In this document: positions 12,079-20,059 of the stretch, piece after piece
How positions within the stretch are numbered: the stretch's first letter is position 1
How the letters are laid out: the number at the start of each line of letters is the position of its first letter
From: SLRI01 sp964393275
Lineage (GTDB): Bacteria > Pseudomonadota > Alphaproteobacteria > Geminicoccales > Geminicoccaceae
Length of the DNA stretch: 64,000 nt
Assembly: GCA_964393275.1 (NCBI GenBank)
Contig: CAYMTA010000008.1
Location: 1 to 64,000 of the forward strand
Direction of reading: 5' to 3'
Program-made: the position numbers and the translations under genes
Notes under the pieces: generated by a model
Databases searched by the model: none
Seen by the model: the letters and a program-made list of their open reading frames with translations, nothing else
What the model was told of the DNA's origin: nothing

Positions 12079-13356
12079 TCAGTCGAGCATCGAGTAGGAG
12101 GCTTGGGCCACGCTCGGCCCGGTCACCTGGCCGAGGTCGCGGCCGGCCGTGCGGGGCAGGCCGAGCGCCAGGGCGCGGAAGGCGTCGGCGCCGTGGCTCG
12201 CCCAGTCGTGCACGGGGGCCGGCGCGAAAATCTGGTTCTTCGCCCGCCATTCGCGCCGGTAGTGGCGCAGCGCCCGCAAGCCGGCGGCGCACGCCTGGCG
12301 GTCGAAGACGCAGCGGGGGAAGATGGTGCGGGCGGCGTTGATGCCGTCGATCACCGGCAGGCGGTCGAGCACCTCGGCCCGGATGCCGAGCGACTCCAGC
12401 GTCTCGCGGCGGGTGCGGCCGGCGCCGATCTCGGTCTGGCCGGTGTCGTGCGGGAAAAGATGGGTGCCGTAGGCGTGGCCGCGGCGGCCGAGCTCGGCGG
12501 CGTAGTGGTCGAAGCCGACGCCGAAGGCCTCATAGTAGCCGACGACTCGCACCTCGAAGCCGACGAGCTGGAAGAACCAGATGGCCGTCATGTCGTCGAA
12601 GCCGATGTCCCACGCGGTATGCACCAGGTGGGCGGGGTCGATCGGCACCCGGCAGATCCGGCCCTCGGCCTCGGCCCGGTCCAGCTCGCGGGCGTAGTAG
12701 GCGCCGACGATCGCGGCCGTGAAGCTGCACTCGAACTCCTGGGCGAACTCGGCCTCGTCCATCTCGCCGCGCAAGCGCTCGAGCTCGGCCGGGTCGATGA
12801 CGCCGGTCTGGCTCGCCGGGTAGACCAGGCCGCGCCAGTCGGGGTTGGTCCGGCTCTTCTGGAAGAGGTGAAAGAGCTCGTTCTCGCCCTTGGGCGTGCC
12901 GATCGCCAGCATCGAGCCCTTGCGGTCGGCGAGCGCCGGCTGCAGGGCTTGCGACCAGGCGCCGGGCTTGAACTGCGCCACCTCGTCGAGGGTCAGGTGA
13001 TCCCAATAATCGCCGCGCAAGCTGTCCGGGTTGTCGGCTCCGAGGATGTAGATCGAGCGCTCGCCGGGCAGCACGACCACCCCATCCTGGCGGCTCGCCT
13101 TGGCGCCCGGGATGCCGGCGGTGAAGCCCTTGAGGTAATCCCAGGCGACGCGCTTGCCCTGCTTGAGGTGGGGTGCCACGTAGGCGGTCTTGGGCCGGGG
13201 GAGCTGGCAGCGGAGCGCCCGGTCGACGGCCTCCATGATGCCGAACACGGTCTTGCCGAACCGCCGATGGGCGATCATCACCGAGAACCGGGCGAGCTTG
13301 GCGTGCGCCTCGGCCTGGTGCCGGCGCGGGCTGTAGCCGAGGTCGATGGCGATCAT
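12079..13356 (-). CDS. terL: Terminase large subunit, 425 aa
   Basis: Start at MIAIDLGYSPRRHQ is chosen; the open frame upstream lacks phage homology. Packaging ATPase: adenine/arginine region PRRHQAEAHAKLARF (~9-23), Walker A-like HRRFGKTV (~29-36), Walker B LTLDEVAQF (~125-133, Asp-Glu), coupling motif SMLAIGTPKG (~152-161). Nuclease: DIGFDDMTAIWFF (~245-257), and late acidic residues in HDWASHGADAFRAL (~395-410). The length is a little short of T4-like enzymes but typical of podovirus terminases. It cuts and pumps DNA into the procapsid with the small subunit at 14,159-14,494. Confidence 0.93.
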   Translation of the reverse strand: MIAIDLGYSPRRHQAEAHAKLARFSVMIAHRRFGKTVFGIMEAVDRALRCQLPRPKTAYVAPHLKQGKRVAWDYLKGFTAGIPGAKASRQDGVVVLPGERSIYILGADNPDSLRGDYWDHLTLDEVAQFKPGAWSQALQPALADRKGSMLAIGTPKGENELFHLFQKSRTNPDWRGLVYPASQTGVIDPAELERLRGEMDEAEFAQEFECSFTAAIVGAYYARELDRAEAEGRICRVPIDPAHLVHTAWDIGFDDMTAIWFFQLVGFEVRVVGYYEAFGVGFDHYAAELGRRGHAYGTHLFPHDTGQTEIGAGRTRRETLESLGIRAEVLDRLPVIDGINAARTIFPRCVFDRQACAAGLRALRHYRREWRAKNQIFAPAPVHDWASHGADAFRALALGLPRTAGRDLGQVTGPSVAQASYSMLD

Positions 13357-13423
13357 GGCGCGCGCCTGAGAACACGACCGATCAGGGCGTGCGCCAATTC
13401 GTGCGCGGCGGCGCTCCGGGCGC

Positions 13424-13452
13424 TTGTGCCGCTGCAATGATTGCAGCATAAG
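13424..13452 (+). promoter_or_regulatory. Promoter with 17-bp palindrome for the DUF4160/DUF2442 pair
   Basis: TTGTGC (13424-13429), exactly 17 bp, CATAAG (13447-13452). The palindrome GCTGCAATGATTGCAGC (13431-13447; arms of 7 around TGA) fills the spacer, so a bound regulator would block RNA polymerase. Six bp further on is the first gene's ATG. Confidence 0.6.
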
Positions 13453-13458
13453 GTGGTC

Positions 13459-13689
13459 ATGCCCACGGTCCACCGCATCCGCAACATGCGCCTCGTGATG
13501 TTCTCGAACGACCATCCGCCGGCGCATCTGCACATCGAGGGACCGGGCTGGCGGCTCAAGCTGCTGCTCGGGACGTGGGAGGTGCTGGTGCTCAAGGGGC
13601 AGCCGCGCGGCCATGCGGAGGCGGTCGCCTGGGCGCAGGCGAACGAGGCCCGGTTGCGGGCGATCTGGCAGGAGACGCGGGCGCGATGA
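13459..13689 (+). CDS. DUF4160 protein, putative toxin of a TA-like pair, 76 aa
   Basis: Residues 1-60 (MPTVHRIRNMRLVMFSNDHP, then PAHLHIEG and LKLLLGTWEVL) match DUF4160, recognisable by '...I.MYSNDH.PPHFHV...'. ATG 13459 with AAGGTGG close upstream is preferred over TTG 13441. DUF4160 genes are commonly paired with DUF2442 genes, as here, in what looks like a toxin-antitoxin arrangement; biochemical function is not established. It reads against the packaging operon, between the two terminase genes, so behaves as cargo. Confidence 0.8.
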   Translation: MPTVHRIRNMRLVMFSNDHPPAHLHIEGPGWRLKLLLGTWEVLVLKGQPRGHAEAVAWAQANEARLRAIWQETRAR

Positions 13690-14153
13690 GGATGAGGGTG
13701 CCGGATGTGCTGGGCGTGCGGCCGGGTGCGGCGCTCACCGTCGCCGTGCGGTTTCGGGGCGAGGCGGAGCGGCTGGTCGATCTGGCGCCTTGGGTCGCCG
13801 ACGTGCCGGCGCTGCGGCCGCTGTGCGATCCTCGGGTCTTCGCCACGGTGCGGGTCGCCTATGGCGGCGGCGGCATCGCCTGGGGCGAGGTCACTGGCGA
13901 GGACGGCGAGGGGCCGATCGACATGAGCGGCGAGCAGCTCTGGCGGCTGGCCGGCGAGCAGGTCGGCGAGCTCATGCCGCTCGCGGCCTTTCGGGCATGG
14001 CGCGAGCGGCACGGGCTGTCGGTGCCGGAAGCGGCGCGCACGCTCGGCCTGAGCCCGCGCATGGCGGCCTATTACGACAGCGGTGCCTGGCCGATTCCTA
14101 AAACGGTCCTGCTCGCCTGCGAGGGCGTGGATGCCCGCCGCAACGCGGCCTGA
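13686..14153 (+). CDS. DUF2442 domain fused to HTH, putative antitoxin/regulator, 155 aa
   Basis: N-terminal ~95 residues carry the DUF2442 signature (strand 'ALTVAVRFRGEAERLVDLAP' in part, then 'LRPLCDPRVFATVRV' and a W-GEV segment). The C-terminal 50 residues form a helix-turn-helix: FRAWRERHGLSVPEAARTLG, LSPRMAAYYDSG and IPKTVLLACEG, as in HigA-like proteins. ATG overlaps the DUF4160 stop (ATGA). The HTH likely binds the palindrome at 13431-13447 and represses the operon. It is convergent with the small terminase gene, 5 bp apart. Confidence 0.8.
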   Translation: MRMRVPDVLGVRPGAALTVAVRFRGEAERLVDLAPWVADVPALRPLCDPRVFATVRVAYGGGGIAWGEVTGEDGEGPIDMSGEQLWRLAGEQVGELMPLAAFRAWRERHGLSVPEAARTLGLSPRMAAYYDSGAWPIPKTVLLACEGVDARRNAA

Positions 14154-14158
14154 GCCGC

Positions 14159-14494
14159 TCAAGGCTCGCCCTCCGGCCCGTCCTGGCCGTCGAGGTCGTC
14201 GCCGATCTCGTGCTCGAGGGTGACGGGCTGGTCGCCCGCGCGGATGATGCCGGTCACCAGGATCAGCGGGCCGGCGATGGGCTGGTCGTCGGCCGGCGTC
14301 GCCGGTGCTCGGCCATAGCCTCGATCGAGGATTTCCCGCACCGCCGCGAACGCCACCCGGTCGTCATCCGAGCGCATCAGCTCGACCAGGCGATCGATCG
14401 CCTCGCCGGTGTGCATCCGGGCGAGCCGCTTCACCTCGGCCACCACGGCCGGCCTGCCGCCGGGATTGCCGCTCTGGCCCTTGGCCCATTTCAA
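14159..14494 (-). CDS. terS: Terminase small subunit (DUF5681-like), 111 aa
   Basis: The N-terminus MKWAKGQSGNPGGRP is the DUF5681 signature ('.W.KGQSGNP.GRPK'), common in small terminase-like phage proteins. A helical DNA-binding region follows (VVAEVKRLARMHTGEAIDRL, abbreviated; ~17-60), then an acidic, probably disordered tail (HEIGDDLDGQDGPEGEP). As the first gene of the minus-strand packaging transcript it would select phage DNA for TerL. It is separated from terL by an oppositely oriented two-gene cargo module. Confidence 0.8.
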   Translation of the reverse strand: MKWAKGQSGNPGGRPAVVAEVKRLARMHTGEAIDRLVELMRSDDDRVAFAAVREILDRGYGRAPATPADDQPIAGPLILVTGIIRAGDQPVTLEHEIGDDLDGQDGPEGEP

Positions 14495-14530
14495 GACTTG
14501 ATCCCGTGCTCGCCGGAGCGGGCAATATAG

Positions 14531-14570
14531 GATTAAATGCCTTGAAAACGCAAGGTCAACGAGCTATCTT
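14531..14570. promoter_or_regulatory. Divergent late promoters
   Basis: Rightward: TTGAAA (14542-14547), 17 bp, TATCTT (14565-14570), likely start near 14,577, giving a leader of about 125 nt before the capsid gene. Leftward: TTGACC (complement of 14554-14559), 17 bp, TTAATC (complement of 14531-14536), towards terS. The inverted repeat CCTTG/CAAGG (14540-14544 and 14551-14555) overlaps both -35 regions and could bind a common activator or repressor. Confidence 0.55.
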
Positions 14571-14674
14571 CCAGGGCTGACCGGGGAGCCGCGAAGCGGT
14601 CCGGTGACGGCGGGAAAGAGCCGCCGCCTGGCGCGAGCGTGTCGCGCACGGGGTCCGGACTGGCCGGGCAGCCT

Positions 14675-14697
14675 CTTCAATTCCAGGATTGAAGGGG
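14675..14697 (+). promoter_or_regulatory. Hairpin overlapping the capsid ribosome-binding site
   Basis: CTTCAAT (14675-14681), loop TCCAGG, ATTGAAG (14688-14694) form a perfect 7-bp stem whose 3' arm includes the start of the GAAGGGG Shine-Dalgarno (14691-14697) for ATG 14703. It may limit capsid translation or stabilise the mRNA 5' end. Confidence 0.45.
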
Positions 14698-14702
14698 CTC
14701 CC

Positions 14703-15578
14703 ATGAGCTTCGAGGTCACGACCCACTTTCACCAGCAATACACCACGAACGTCCAGCTCCTGCTCCAGCAGCGGGGCAGCAAGCTCCGGCGCGTGGTCAC
14801 CGAGCACGCCTTCAGCGGCAAGGCCGCCAAGGCGGTCGAGCAGATCGGCAGCGTGACGGCCGTCAAGCGGACCAGCCGGCACGCCGACACGCCCTTGATC
14901 AGCACGCCGGCCGACGCCCGCTGGTGCTATCCCGAGGACTACGGCTGGGCCGATCTGATCGACGATACCGACAAGCTGAAGATGCTGATCGATCCGGCGT
15001 CCAGCTATGCCCAGAACGGCGCCTACGCGCTCGGCCGCAGCATGGACGACGCCATCATCGCGGCGGCCTTCGGCGTGTCCAAGGCGGGCGAGAACGGCAC
15101 CACCTCCAAGAGCTTCCCGGGCACGCAGGACGTGGCGGCCAGCGTCGGCACCTCGATCGGCATGAATCACGCCAAGGTCAGAAAGGCGCGCGAGCTGCTC
15201 GAGGCGGCCGAGGTCGATGTCGACAACGATCCGCTCGCCTTCGTGCTCACCGCGCGCCAGGCGATGGAGCTCTTCGGCGAGACGATCACCGGCAGCGTCG
15301 ATTACGTCAACGGCCGGCCGATCGTCACCGGCAAGCTGCCGATGCTCTACGGCTTCGAGTTCGTCTGCGTCGAGCGCCTCACCAAGGCCTCGGCCGATCG
15401 GCAGTGCATCGCCTTCGCCAAGACCGGCCTGCACCTCGGCATCTGGAACGAGATCGAGACGTCGATCGATCCCATTCCGACCAAGTGGGGCTCGGTCCAG
15501 GTCATGGTCAAGGGCAGCTTCGGGGCGGTCCGCTCCGAGGAAAAGAAGGTCGTCCGCGTCCTGAGCACGGAGTCGTAA
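14703..15578 (+). CDS. Major capsid protein (HK97-fold, podovirus type), 291 aa
   Basis: Start at MSFEVTTHFHQQYTTNV, with GAAGGGG upstream. The protein is of the size and pattern of capsid proteins from BPP-1-like phages: N-terminal arm with 'QYTTNVQLLLQQRGSKLR', an 'R-T-S-R-H-A-D-T-P-L-I' loop, 'DDTDKLKMLIDPASSYAQN', 'SMDDAIIAAAFG' (~115-126), and a C-terminal strand 'GFEFVCVERL...' and 'VQVMVKGSFGAVRSEEKKVV' (~265-285). It is the first gene of the rightward structural operon, apart from its scaffold gene. Confidence 0.85.
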   Translation: MSFEVTTHFHQQYTTNVQLLLQQRGSKLRRVVTEHAFSGKAAKAVEQIGSVTAVKRTSRHADTPLISTPADARWCYPEDYGWADLIDDTDKLKMLIDPASSYAQNGAYALGRSMDDAIIAAAFGVSKAGENGTTSKSFPGTQDVAASVGTSIGMNHAKVRKARELLEAAEVDVDNDPLAFVLTARQAMELFGETITGSVDYVNGRPIVTGKLPMLYGFEFVCVERLTKASADRQCIAFAKTGLHLGIWNEIETSIDPIPTKWGSVQVMVKGSFGAVRSEEKKVVRVLSTES

Positions 15579-15579
15579 G

Positions 15580-16071
15580 ATGGGTGTCGTCGCAACACAG
15601 AGCACGGCGGTCGCCAATCACCTCGCGGTGCCGGCGGTCGTCTCGGACGTCTCGATCAATGGCGGGCGCAAGCGCTTCGCTACGGCCAAGGTCGCCATCG
15701 CCGCCGGCGACGACGACACGAGCGTTTTCTTCCTCCTGCCCGTCCATTCGTCCTGGGTGGTCACGTCGATCAAGCTCTACCATGACGCGATCACTGGCGG
15801 CACCGACTTCAATGTCGGGCTCTACAAGGCCGATCTGACGGACAAGGACGAAAACTGCTATGCCGACGCGATCTCGCTCGCGACGGCCAGCACGGCCGGC
15901 ACCGAGGTCGCCTTCGAAGCCCGCGACGTGGCGCTGATGGGCCAGCGGGTCTGGCAGGATGCCGGCGACACGGCCGATCCTGGCCTTTGGTACATGCTCG
16001 CGCTGACCGGCGTCACCGTCGGCACGGCGGCGGGCGATGTGGTCGTCGATCTGACCTACACGATCGACTGA
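15580..16071 (+). CDS. Capsid decoration/stabilising protein candidate, 163 aa
   Basis: Directly follows the capsid gene. A beta-rich sequence with VAIAAGDDDTSVFFLLPVHS, 'ITSIKLYHDAITGGTDFNVG' (quoted loosely, residues ~62-80) and 'DVVVDLTYTID' at the end. This pattern is shared by the small protein encoded after capsid genes of BPP-1-like podoviruses (Bbp16-type cement protein in Bordetella phage). I infer a decoration or cementing role; a minor structural protein is the alternative. Confidence 0.65.
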   Translation: MGVVATQSTAVANHLAVPAVVSDVSINGGRKRFATAKVAIAAGDDDTSVFFLLPVHSSWVVTSIKLYHDAITGGTDFNVGLYKADLTDKDENCYADAISLATASTAGTEVAFEARDVALMGQRVWQDAGDTADPGLWYMLALTGVTVGTAAGDVVVDLTYTID

Positions 16072-16130
16072 CGGGGCGGGCGGGGGCGGCCGGTCTTGCA
16101 CGGCCCGGCCGCCCTCGCCGCTTCCTCGCC

Positions 16131-16709
16131 ATGGCGAGCACGATCGAGGCTATCAACCGCGGGCTCTTGAAGCTCGGCTGTGATCGGATCGAAAGCCTCG
16201 GCGACGATCTCGAGGAGGCGCAAGCGGCCGCCGCCGCCTTCGCCACGGTCCGCGACTTCACCCTCTCGGCGGCGGCCTGGCGCTTCGCGCTGCACCGCAC
16301 AACGCTCGCCACGGCCGGCCCGGCGCCGGCCTTCGGCTTCACCCGCTCGCTGCTGCTGCCGGCCGACTGCCTGCGCGTCTATCAGGTCGGCCAGGACCTG
16401 GTCGACATGCGGCTTTTCGGCGGGGCGATCGAGGGCGGCCATCTGCTCACCGATCAGGAGCCGCCGGTGCCGTTGCGCTACGTGCGCCGGGTCGAGGACG
16501 CCAGCCGCTGGCACCCGGATTTCGTCGAGGCGTTCGCGGCCAAGCTGGCGCTCGAATGCTGCGAGCGGCTGACCGGCACCCGCAAGCTCTCCGAATACCT
16601 GGCCGGCGACTTCATCAGAGCGCTCGAGCACGGCCGGGCGCACGATGCGATCGAGGCCGAGCCTCTGGCCCTGGCCGAGACCGGTCCCTGGCTGGCGGCG
16701 CGCTTCTGA
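16131..16709 (+). CDS. Tail tubular protein A / adaptor (T7 gp11-like), 192 aa
   Basis: MASTIEAINRGLLKLGCDRI with the following 'EEAQAAAAAFATVRDFTLSA' and 'WRFALHRTTLA' is the T7 gp11-like adaptor pattern ('..N.AL..LG...I.S..D.....A.......RD..L....W..A'). 'LPADCLRVYQV' (~75-85) and 'FVEAFAAKLALECCERLTG' (~130-148) are also typical. It docks onto the portal to extend the channel to the nozzle. ATG 16131 is chosen because upstream frame overlaps a GC-rich non-coding leader. Confidence 0.85.
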   Translation: MASTIEAINRGLLKLGCDRIESLGDDLEEAQAAAAAFATVRDFTLSAAAWRFALHRTTLATAGPAPAFGFTRSLLLPADCLRVYQVGQDLVDMRLFGGAIEGGHLLTDQEPPVPLRYVRRVEDASRWHPDFVEAFAAKLALECCERLTGTRKLSEYLAGDFIRALEHGRAHDAIEAEPLALAETGPWLAARF

Positions 16710-16912
16710 TGGCCTGGGCACGGGAGGAGCGGCGCACCGCCGGCGTCCAGGTGACGATCGGCGGTGACGATCGGGCGGCCGTCAAGGCGCTGATCCTCGA
16801 CTATCTCCGGCGCTGGCCGGCGGAAGGGTACGATACCCGCTTCGGCACCGTGACACGGCTCGAGGGCGGCGGCTTCCTCGCGGTCGGCTCGCGGCTCGCG
16901 AGCGCCGACTGA
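16709..16912 (+). CDS. Small phage protein between adaptor and nozzle, 67 aa
   Basis: ATG overlaps the adaptor stop, and its own stop overlaps the next ATG, so it is translated in between two conserved virion genes. Predicted alpha/beta: 'VQVTIGGDDRAAVKALILDY' helix then 'GYDTRFGTVTRLEGGGFLAV' (in parts). No family recognised. Could be an accessory tail or assembly component. Confidence 0.55.
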   Translation: MAWAREERRTAGVQVTIGGDDRAAVKALILDYLRRWPAEGYDTRFGTVTRLEGGGFLAVGSRLASAD

Positions 16913-19326
16913 TGCGGCTCCATCCCGCGGTCCTGGCCTTCAATGCCGGCGAGCTGTCGCCGCTCCTCGAGGGGCGGGTCGATTGGGATTTCTACAGCTC
17001 GGGCGCGGCCGTCATGTTCAACTGGTTGCCGACGGTCGAGGGGCCGATGCGGCGCCGGCCCGGGTTCGAGCTCAAGGGCGGGCCGCTCGGCGCCAATCTC
17101 GGGGACGAGCCCAAGCGCGGCATCGTGCTCGGCCGCTTCGCCTTCCGTGCCGACCAGTCCTACCTCCTCGAGGTCGGCCATCACTACATGGGTTTCTGGC
17201 GCGACGGCGGGCCGGTGCTCGGCGGGGTCGGCCTCGAGCCGGTCAGCATCGCCACACCCTGGCCGATCTCGGCCCTCGTCGATGCGGACGGCGTGCCGAC
17301 CCTCGACGTCGCCGTGTCCTACGACGTGGCCTGGCTCACCGTGCCGGGCTATCCGGTGCAGGAGCTGCGCCGCACCGGGCCGAGCTCCTTCACCCTGACC
17401 GAGTACCAGCCGGCCGACGGGCCGTTCCTCTCGATGAACGACGCGCGCGGGATCCTGATGTGGGTCACCGATCTCGCCGGCTCGGCCTGCGTCCTGAACA
17501 TCGCGGGCACCGGTGCCACGGAACTGGTCGTCGGCACCGGCGACGTGGGCCGGCTGGTGCGGCTCTGGCCGGAGCAGTCCGGGGCCCGGCCCTGGGAGCC
17601 GGAAGGCAAGATCACCGCCCTCAACGAGATTCGCACGCACGGCGGCCGCCATTACCAGGCGGTCGACAGGATGGCGGCGGGCTGGCCGACCTATTGCGCG
17701 ACGGTCCCGCCGACGCACGTTCGCGGCGAGGAATGGGACGGGAACGGCATCCGCAATCAGGCGGATGGCGGGACGGACATAACCGGAATCCTCTGGCGCT
17801 ATCTCCATTCCGGGTTCGGCCTGCTGCGGATCACCAATGTCCGAAGCTCGACCATCGACGCGGCCGGCGCCGTGGCGGCGGTCTGCGACTGCGAGGTGAT
17901 CAGCGAGACGCCGGACGGCCGCACCCTGACGCTGCCGGCCGGGGTCCAGTCCACGAGCTTCAAGACCACCCGCTGGGAGCTGGGCGCCTGGTCGAAAAGC
18001 TCCGGCTATCCGGAAGCGGTGACGTTCTTCAAGGAACGGCTCGCCTTCGGCGGCGGGCGCTATCTCTGGTGCTCGAGGTCGGACAGCTTCAACAGCTTCG
18101 GCGACCGCACCGACAGCGACATTCTCGCCGACGACGCGGTGGTCGTGCCGATCGGCGGCGAGCGGGCCGGCGCCATCCGCTGGCTGATCTCGGCCGGGCC
18201 GCGCCTCGTGGTCGGCACCGACAACGGCGTGGTTGCCGTCCAGTCGGCGGCGACCGGCGAGCCGTTCGGGCCGGGCAACGTCAACGTGGCCGAGCAGACG
18301 GCCGATCCGGTGCGCCGGGTGCGGCCGGTCGTGGTCGGCGACAAGGTGCTCTTTGTCGAGCGCAAGGGCCATCCCTTGCGGGCGATCGGCTTCGATCTGG
18401 CGAGCGAGTCGCTGGTCTCGGACGATCTCTGCCAAAGGGCCGAGCACATCGCCCGGGCCGGCATCGTCTCCATGGCCTGGCAGGGCCCGCCGGATTCGGT
18501 GCTCTGGTGCAGCCTGGGCGACGGCTCGCTGGTCTCCTTGACCTTCAACGCCAAGCAGGAGGCCTCGGCCTGGGCCAGGCACGCGCTCACGCCGCGCACC
18601 GGGACCGCCTTCCCGCCGGGCCTCGACGTGATCGGGGTCGAGACGCTGCCGGGCATCGGCGGCGCCTCGGCCGAGGTCTGGATCTGCATCGCCGAGCAGG
18701 CCGGCACCTGGATGGAGCCGACCACGCCGCCTTCCGGGCCGTATCCCTACTATCGCCACAGCCTGCTCCGGCTCGCCGATCATCACCGGCCGGGCGCCGA
18801 TCGCGCGGCGGCCGTCTATCTCGACCAGGCGCTGACCTATCGGGGGCCGGCCACGGCGACGCTCGGCGGCCTCGATCACCTCGAGGGCTCGTCGGTCCTG
18901 ATCCTGGCGGACGGGGCGACGCACCCGGCGCGGATCGTCTCGGGCGGCACGATCACCCTCGAGCGGCCGGTGACGCGGGCCGTGGTCGGCCTCGGCTACA
19001 TGAGCCGCTGGCTCTCGATGCGCCTCGAGACGGGCCGCAAGACGGGCACCAGCCAGGCGGCGGCCATGCGCCTCGTCGCGGCCTCGATCCGGCTGCTCGA
19101 GACGGCCGGCCTGCGGATCGGCGCCGGCGTCGGCCGGCTGATCTCGCTCGATCGGCGCTCGCCCGGCGACGCGCCGGGCCAGCCGCCGCCGCTCTTCACC
19201 GGCGATCGGCGAATCCGCTGGCCCTCCGGCTGGGCGCGCGAGCAGCGAATCCGGATCGAGGCGGACGGGCCGCTGCCGGCGACGGTCGCGGCCGTCTGGC
19301 CCACGGTCAAGGTGGCGGACGACTGA
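16912..19326 (+). CDS. Tail tubular protein B / nozzle (T7 gp12-like), 804 aa
   Basis: Begins MRLHPAVLAFNAGELSPLLE, matching the '.....NF.gGelSP.L.GR.D...Y..G...l.N......G...rRPG' start of podovirus tail-tube proteins; here 'GRVDWDFYSSGAAVMFNWLP' and 'GPMRRRPGFE' follow. The remainder is beta-propeller-like with repeated W-D and G-rich strands ('FKERLAFGGGRYLWCSRSDS' at ~365-385 is the typical 'F..RL.FGG....P..v..S..'). It forms the tail nozzle. The downstream ATG overlaps its stop region. Confidence 0.88.
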   Translation: MRLHPAVLAFNAGELSPLLEGRVDWDFYSSGAAVMFNWLPTVEGPMRRRPGFELKGGPLGANLGDEPKRGIVLGRFAFRADQSYLLEVGHHYMGFWRDGGPVLGGVGLEPVSIATPWPISALVDADGVPTLDVAVSYDVAWLTVPGYPVQELRRTGPSSFTLTEYQPADGPFLSMNDARGILMWVTDLAGSACVLNIAGTGATELVVGTGDVGRLVRLWPEQSGARPWEPEGKITALNEIRTHGGRHYQAVDRMAAGWPTYCATVPPTHVRGEEWDGNGIRNQADGGTDITGILWRYLHSGFGLLRITNVRSSTIDAAGAVAAVCDCEVISETPDGRTLTLPAGVQSTSFKTTRWELGAWSKSSGYPEAVTFFKERLAFGGGRYLWCSRSDSFNSFGDRTDSDILADDAVVVPIGGERAGAIRWLISAGPRLVVGTDNGVVAVQSAATGEPFGPGNVNVAEQTADPVRRVRPVVVGDKVLFVERKGHPLRAIGFDLASESLVSDDLCQRAEHIARAGIVSMAWQGPPDSVLWCSLGDGSLVSLTFNAKQEASAWARHALTPRTGTAFPPGLDVIGVETLPGIGGASAEVWICIAEQAGTWMEPTTPPSGPYPYYRHSLLRLADHHRPGADRAAAVYLDQALTYRGPATATLGGLDHLEGSSVLILADGATHPARIVSGGTITLERPVTRAVVGLGYMSRWLSMRLETGRKTGTSQAAAMRLVAASIRLLETAGLRIGAGVGRLISLDRRSPGDAPGQPPPLFTGDRRIRWPSGWAREQRIRIEADGPLPATVAAVWPTVKVADD

Positions 19327-19814
19327 TGCGAATCCGCGCCTTTCGTCCTGCCGATCTGGCAACGCTCGCCGCACCCGACGGGCCGGGCCTGCAGGCCGCG
19401 CAAGCCTATCTCGGGCCGGGCCTGAGCTCGGCCACGGGCGCGGCCCTGGCGGCCGGCGGGCCGGCCTTCACCGCCACGGGCGAGGCCGGCCGGCCGATCT
19501 GCTGCATCGGCCTCGTCGAGCATTGGGAAGGGCGGGCGCTGGCCTGGGCGGTGCTCGGCGCCGGGGCCGGGCGCCATCTGGTCGCGATCACCCGGGCGGT
19601 GCGGCGGTTCCTCGCGCTCGCACCCTGGCGGCGGATCGAGGCGGCGGTCGAATGCGGCTTCGCGCCCGGGCACCGGTGGGCGCGGCTCCTCGGCTTCGCG
19701 CTCGAGGCCGAGCGCATGACGGCCTGGTCGGGGGAGCGCGACTTCGCCCTCTATGCCCATGTGCGGACCGATGCGCGGCCTGAGAACAGCATCGATCAGG
19801 GGCGGGCGGTCTGA
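19326..19814 (+). CDS. GNAT-like virion protein (T7 gp13/DUF2833 type), 162 aa
   Basis: MRIRAFRPADLATLAAPDGP opens an acetyltransferase-like fold; 'GRPICCIGLVEHWEGRALAW' (~57-76), and 'FAPGHRWARLLGFALEAERM' (~118-137; 'GF..E') correspond to GNAT-type strands. In T7-like phages a protein of this position (gp13) has the same fold and aids virion assembly or ejection. Catalytic acetylation is unproven because the AdoMet/CoA-binding 'Q-x-x-G-x-G/A' motif is not clear. Confidence 0.65.
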   Translation: MRIRAFRPADLATLAAPDGPGLQAAQAYLGPGLSSATGAALAAGGPAFTATGEAGRPICCIGLVEHWEGRALAWAVLGAGAGRHLVAITRAVRRFLALAPWRRIEAAVECGFAPGHRWARLLGFALEAERMTAWSGERDFALYAHVRTDARPENSIDQGRAV

Positions 19815-20059
19815 TGGCGACGGCGAGCGCGCAAGCGGTCGTGGCCGAGCAAGTCCGCCACCTCGACGCGCGGGTCGTCGTGCTCGAGCGGAAGCTGGAG
19901 CCGATCGAGCGGCTCGCCAACAGCTCGGCGGTGCGGCTCGAGCATATCGCGAAGTCGGTCGACTCGCTCTTGGCGACGGCGCGGTGGGTGGCGCTCTTCG
20001 TCATGGGCGGCGTGGGTGCCGCGATCCTCAACCTCGTCATCAAGCAGGGGGGCGGCTGA
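19814..20059 (+). CDS. Coiled coil plus membrane helix protein (holin/XhlA-like), 81 aa
   Basis: Residues 8-55 form a coiled coil (QVRHLDARVVVLERKLEPIE and on), followed by one transmembrane helix (WVALFVMGGVGAAILNLVI, ~58-76) and a short Gly tail. This architecture is shared by haemolysin XhlA-like and some holin-associated proteins. In a virion-gene context it may serve in lysis or in DNA ejection. It is the best candidate for a lysis gene seen, but no endolysin adjoins it. Confidence 0.55.
   Translation: MATASAQAVVAEQVRHLDARVVVLERKLEPIERLANSSAVRLEHIAKSVDSLLATARWVALFVMGGVGAAILNLVIKQGGG

Noticed and set aside
10162..13440. 1092-codon plus-strand open frame
   Set aside because: Antisense to portal and large terminase, whose motifs are unmistakable.
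16801..19374. 857-codon minus-strand open frame
   Set aside because: Lies exactly antisense to the nozzle gene, Arg/Pro/Gly-rich without motifs; artefact of high GC.
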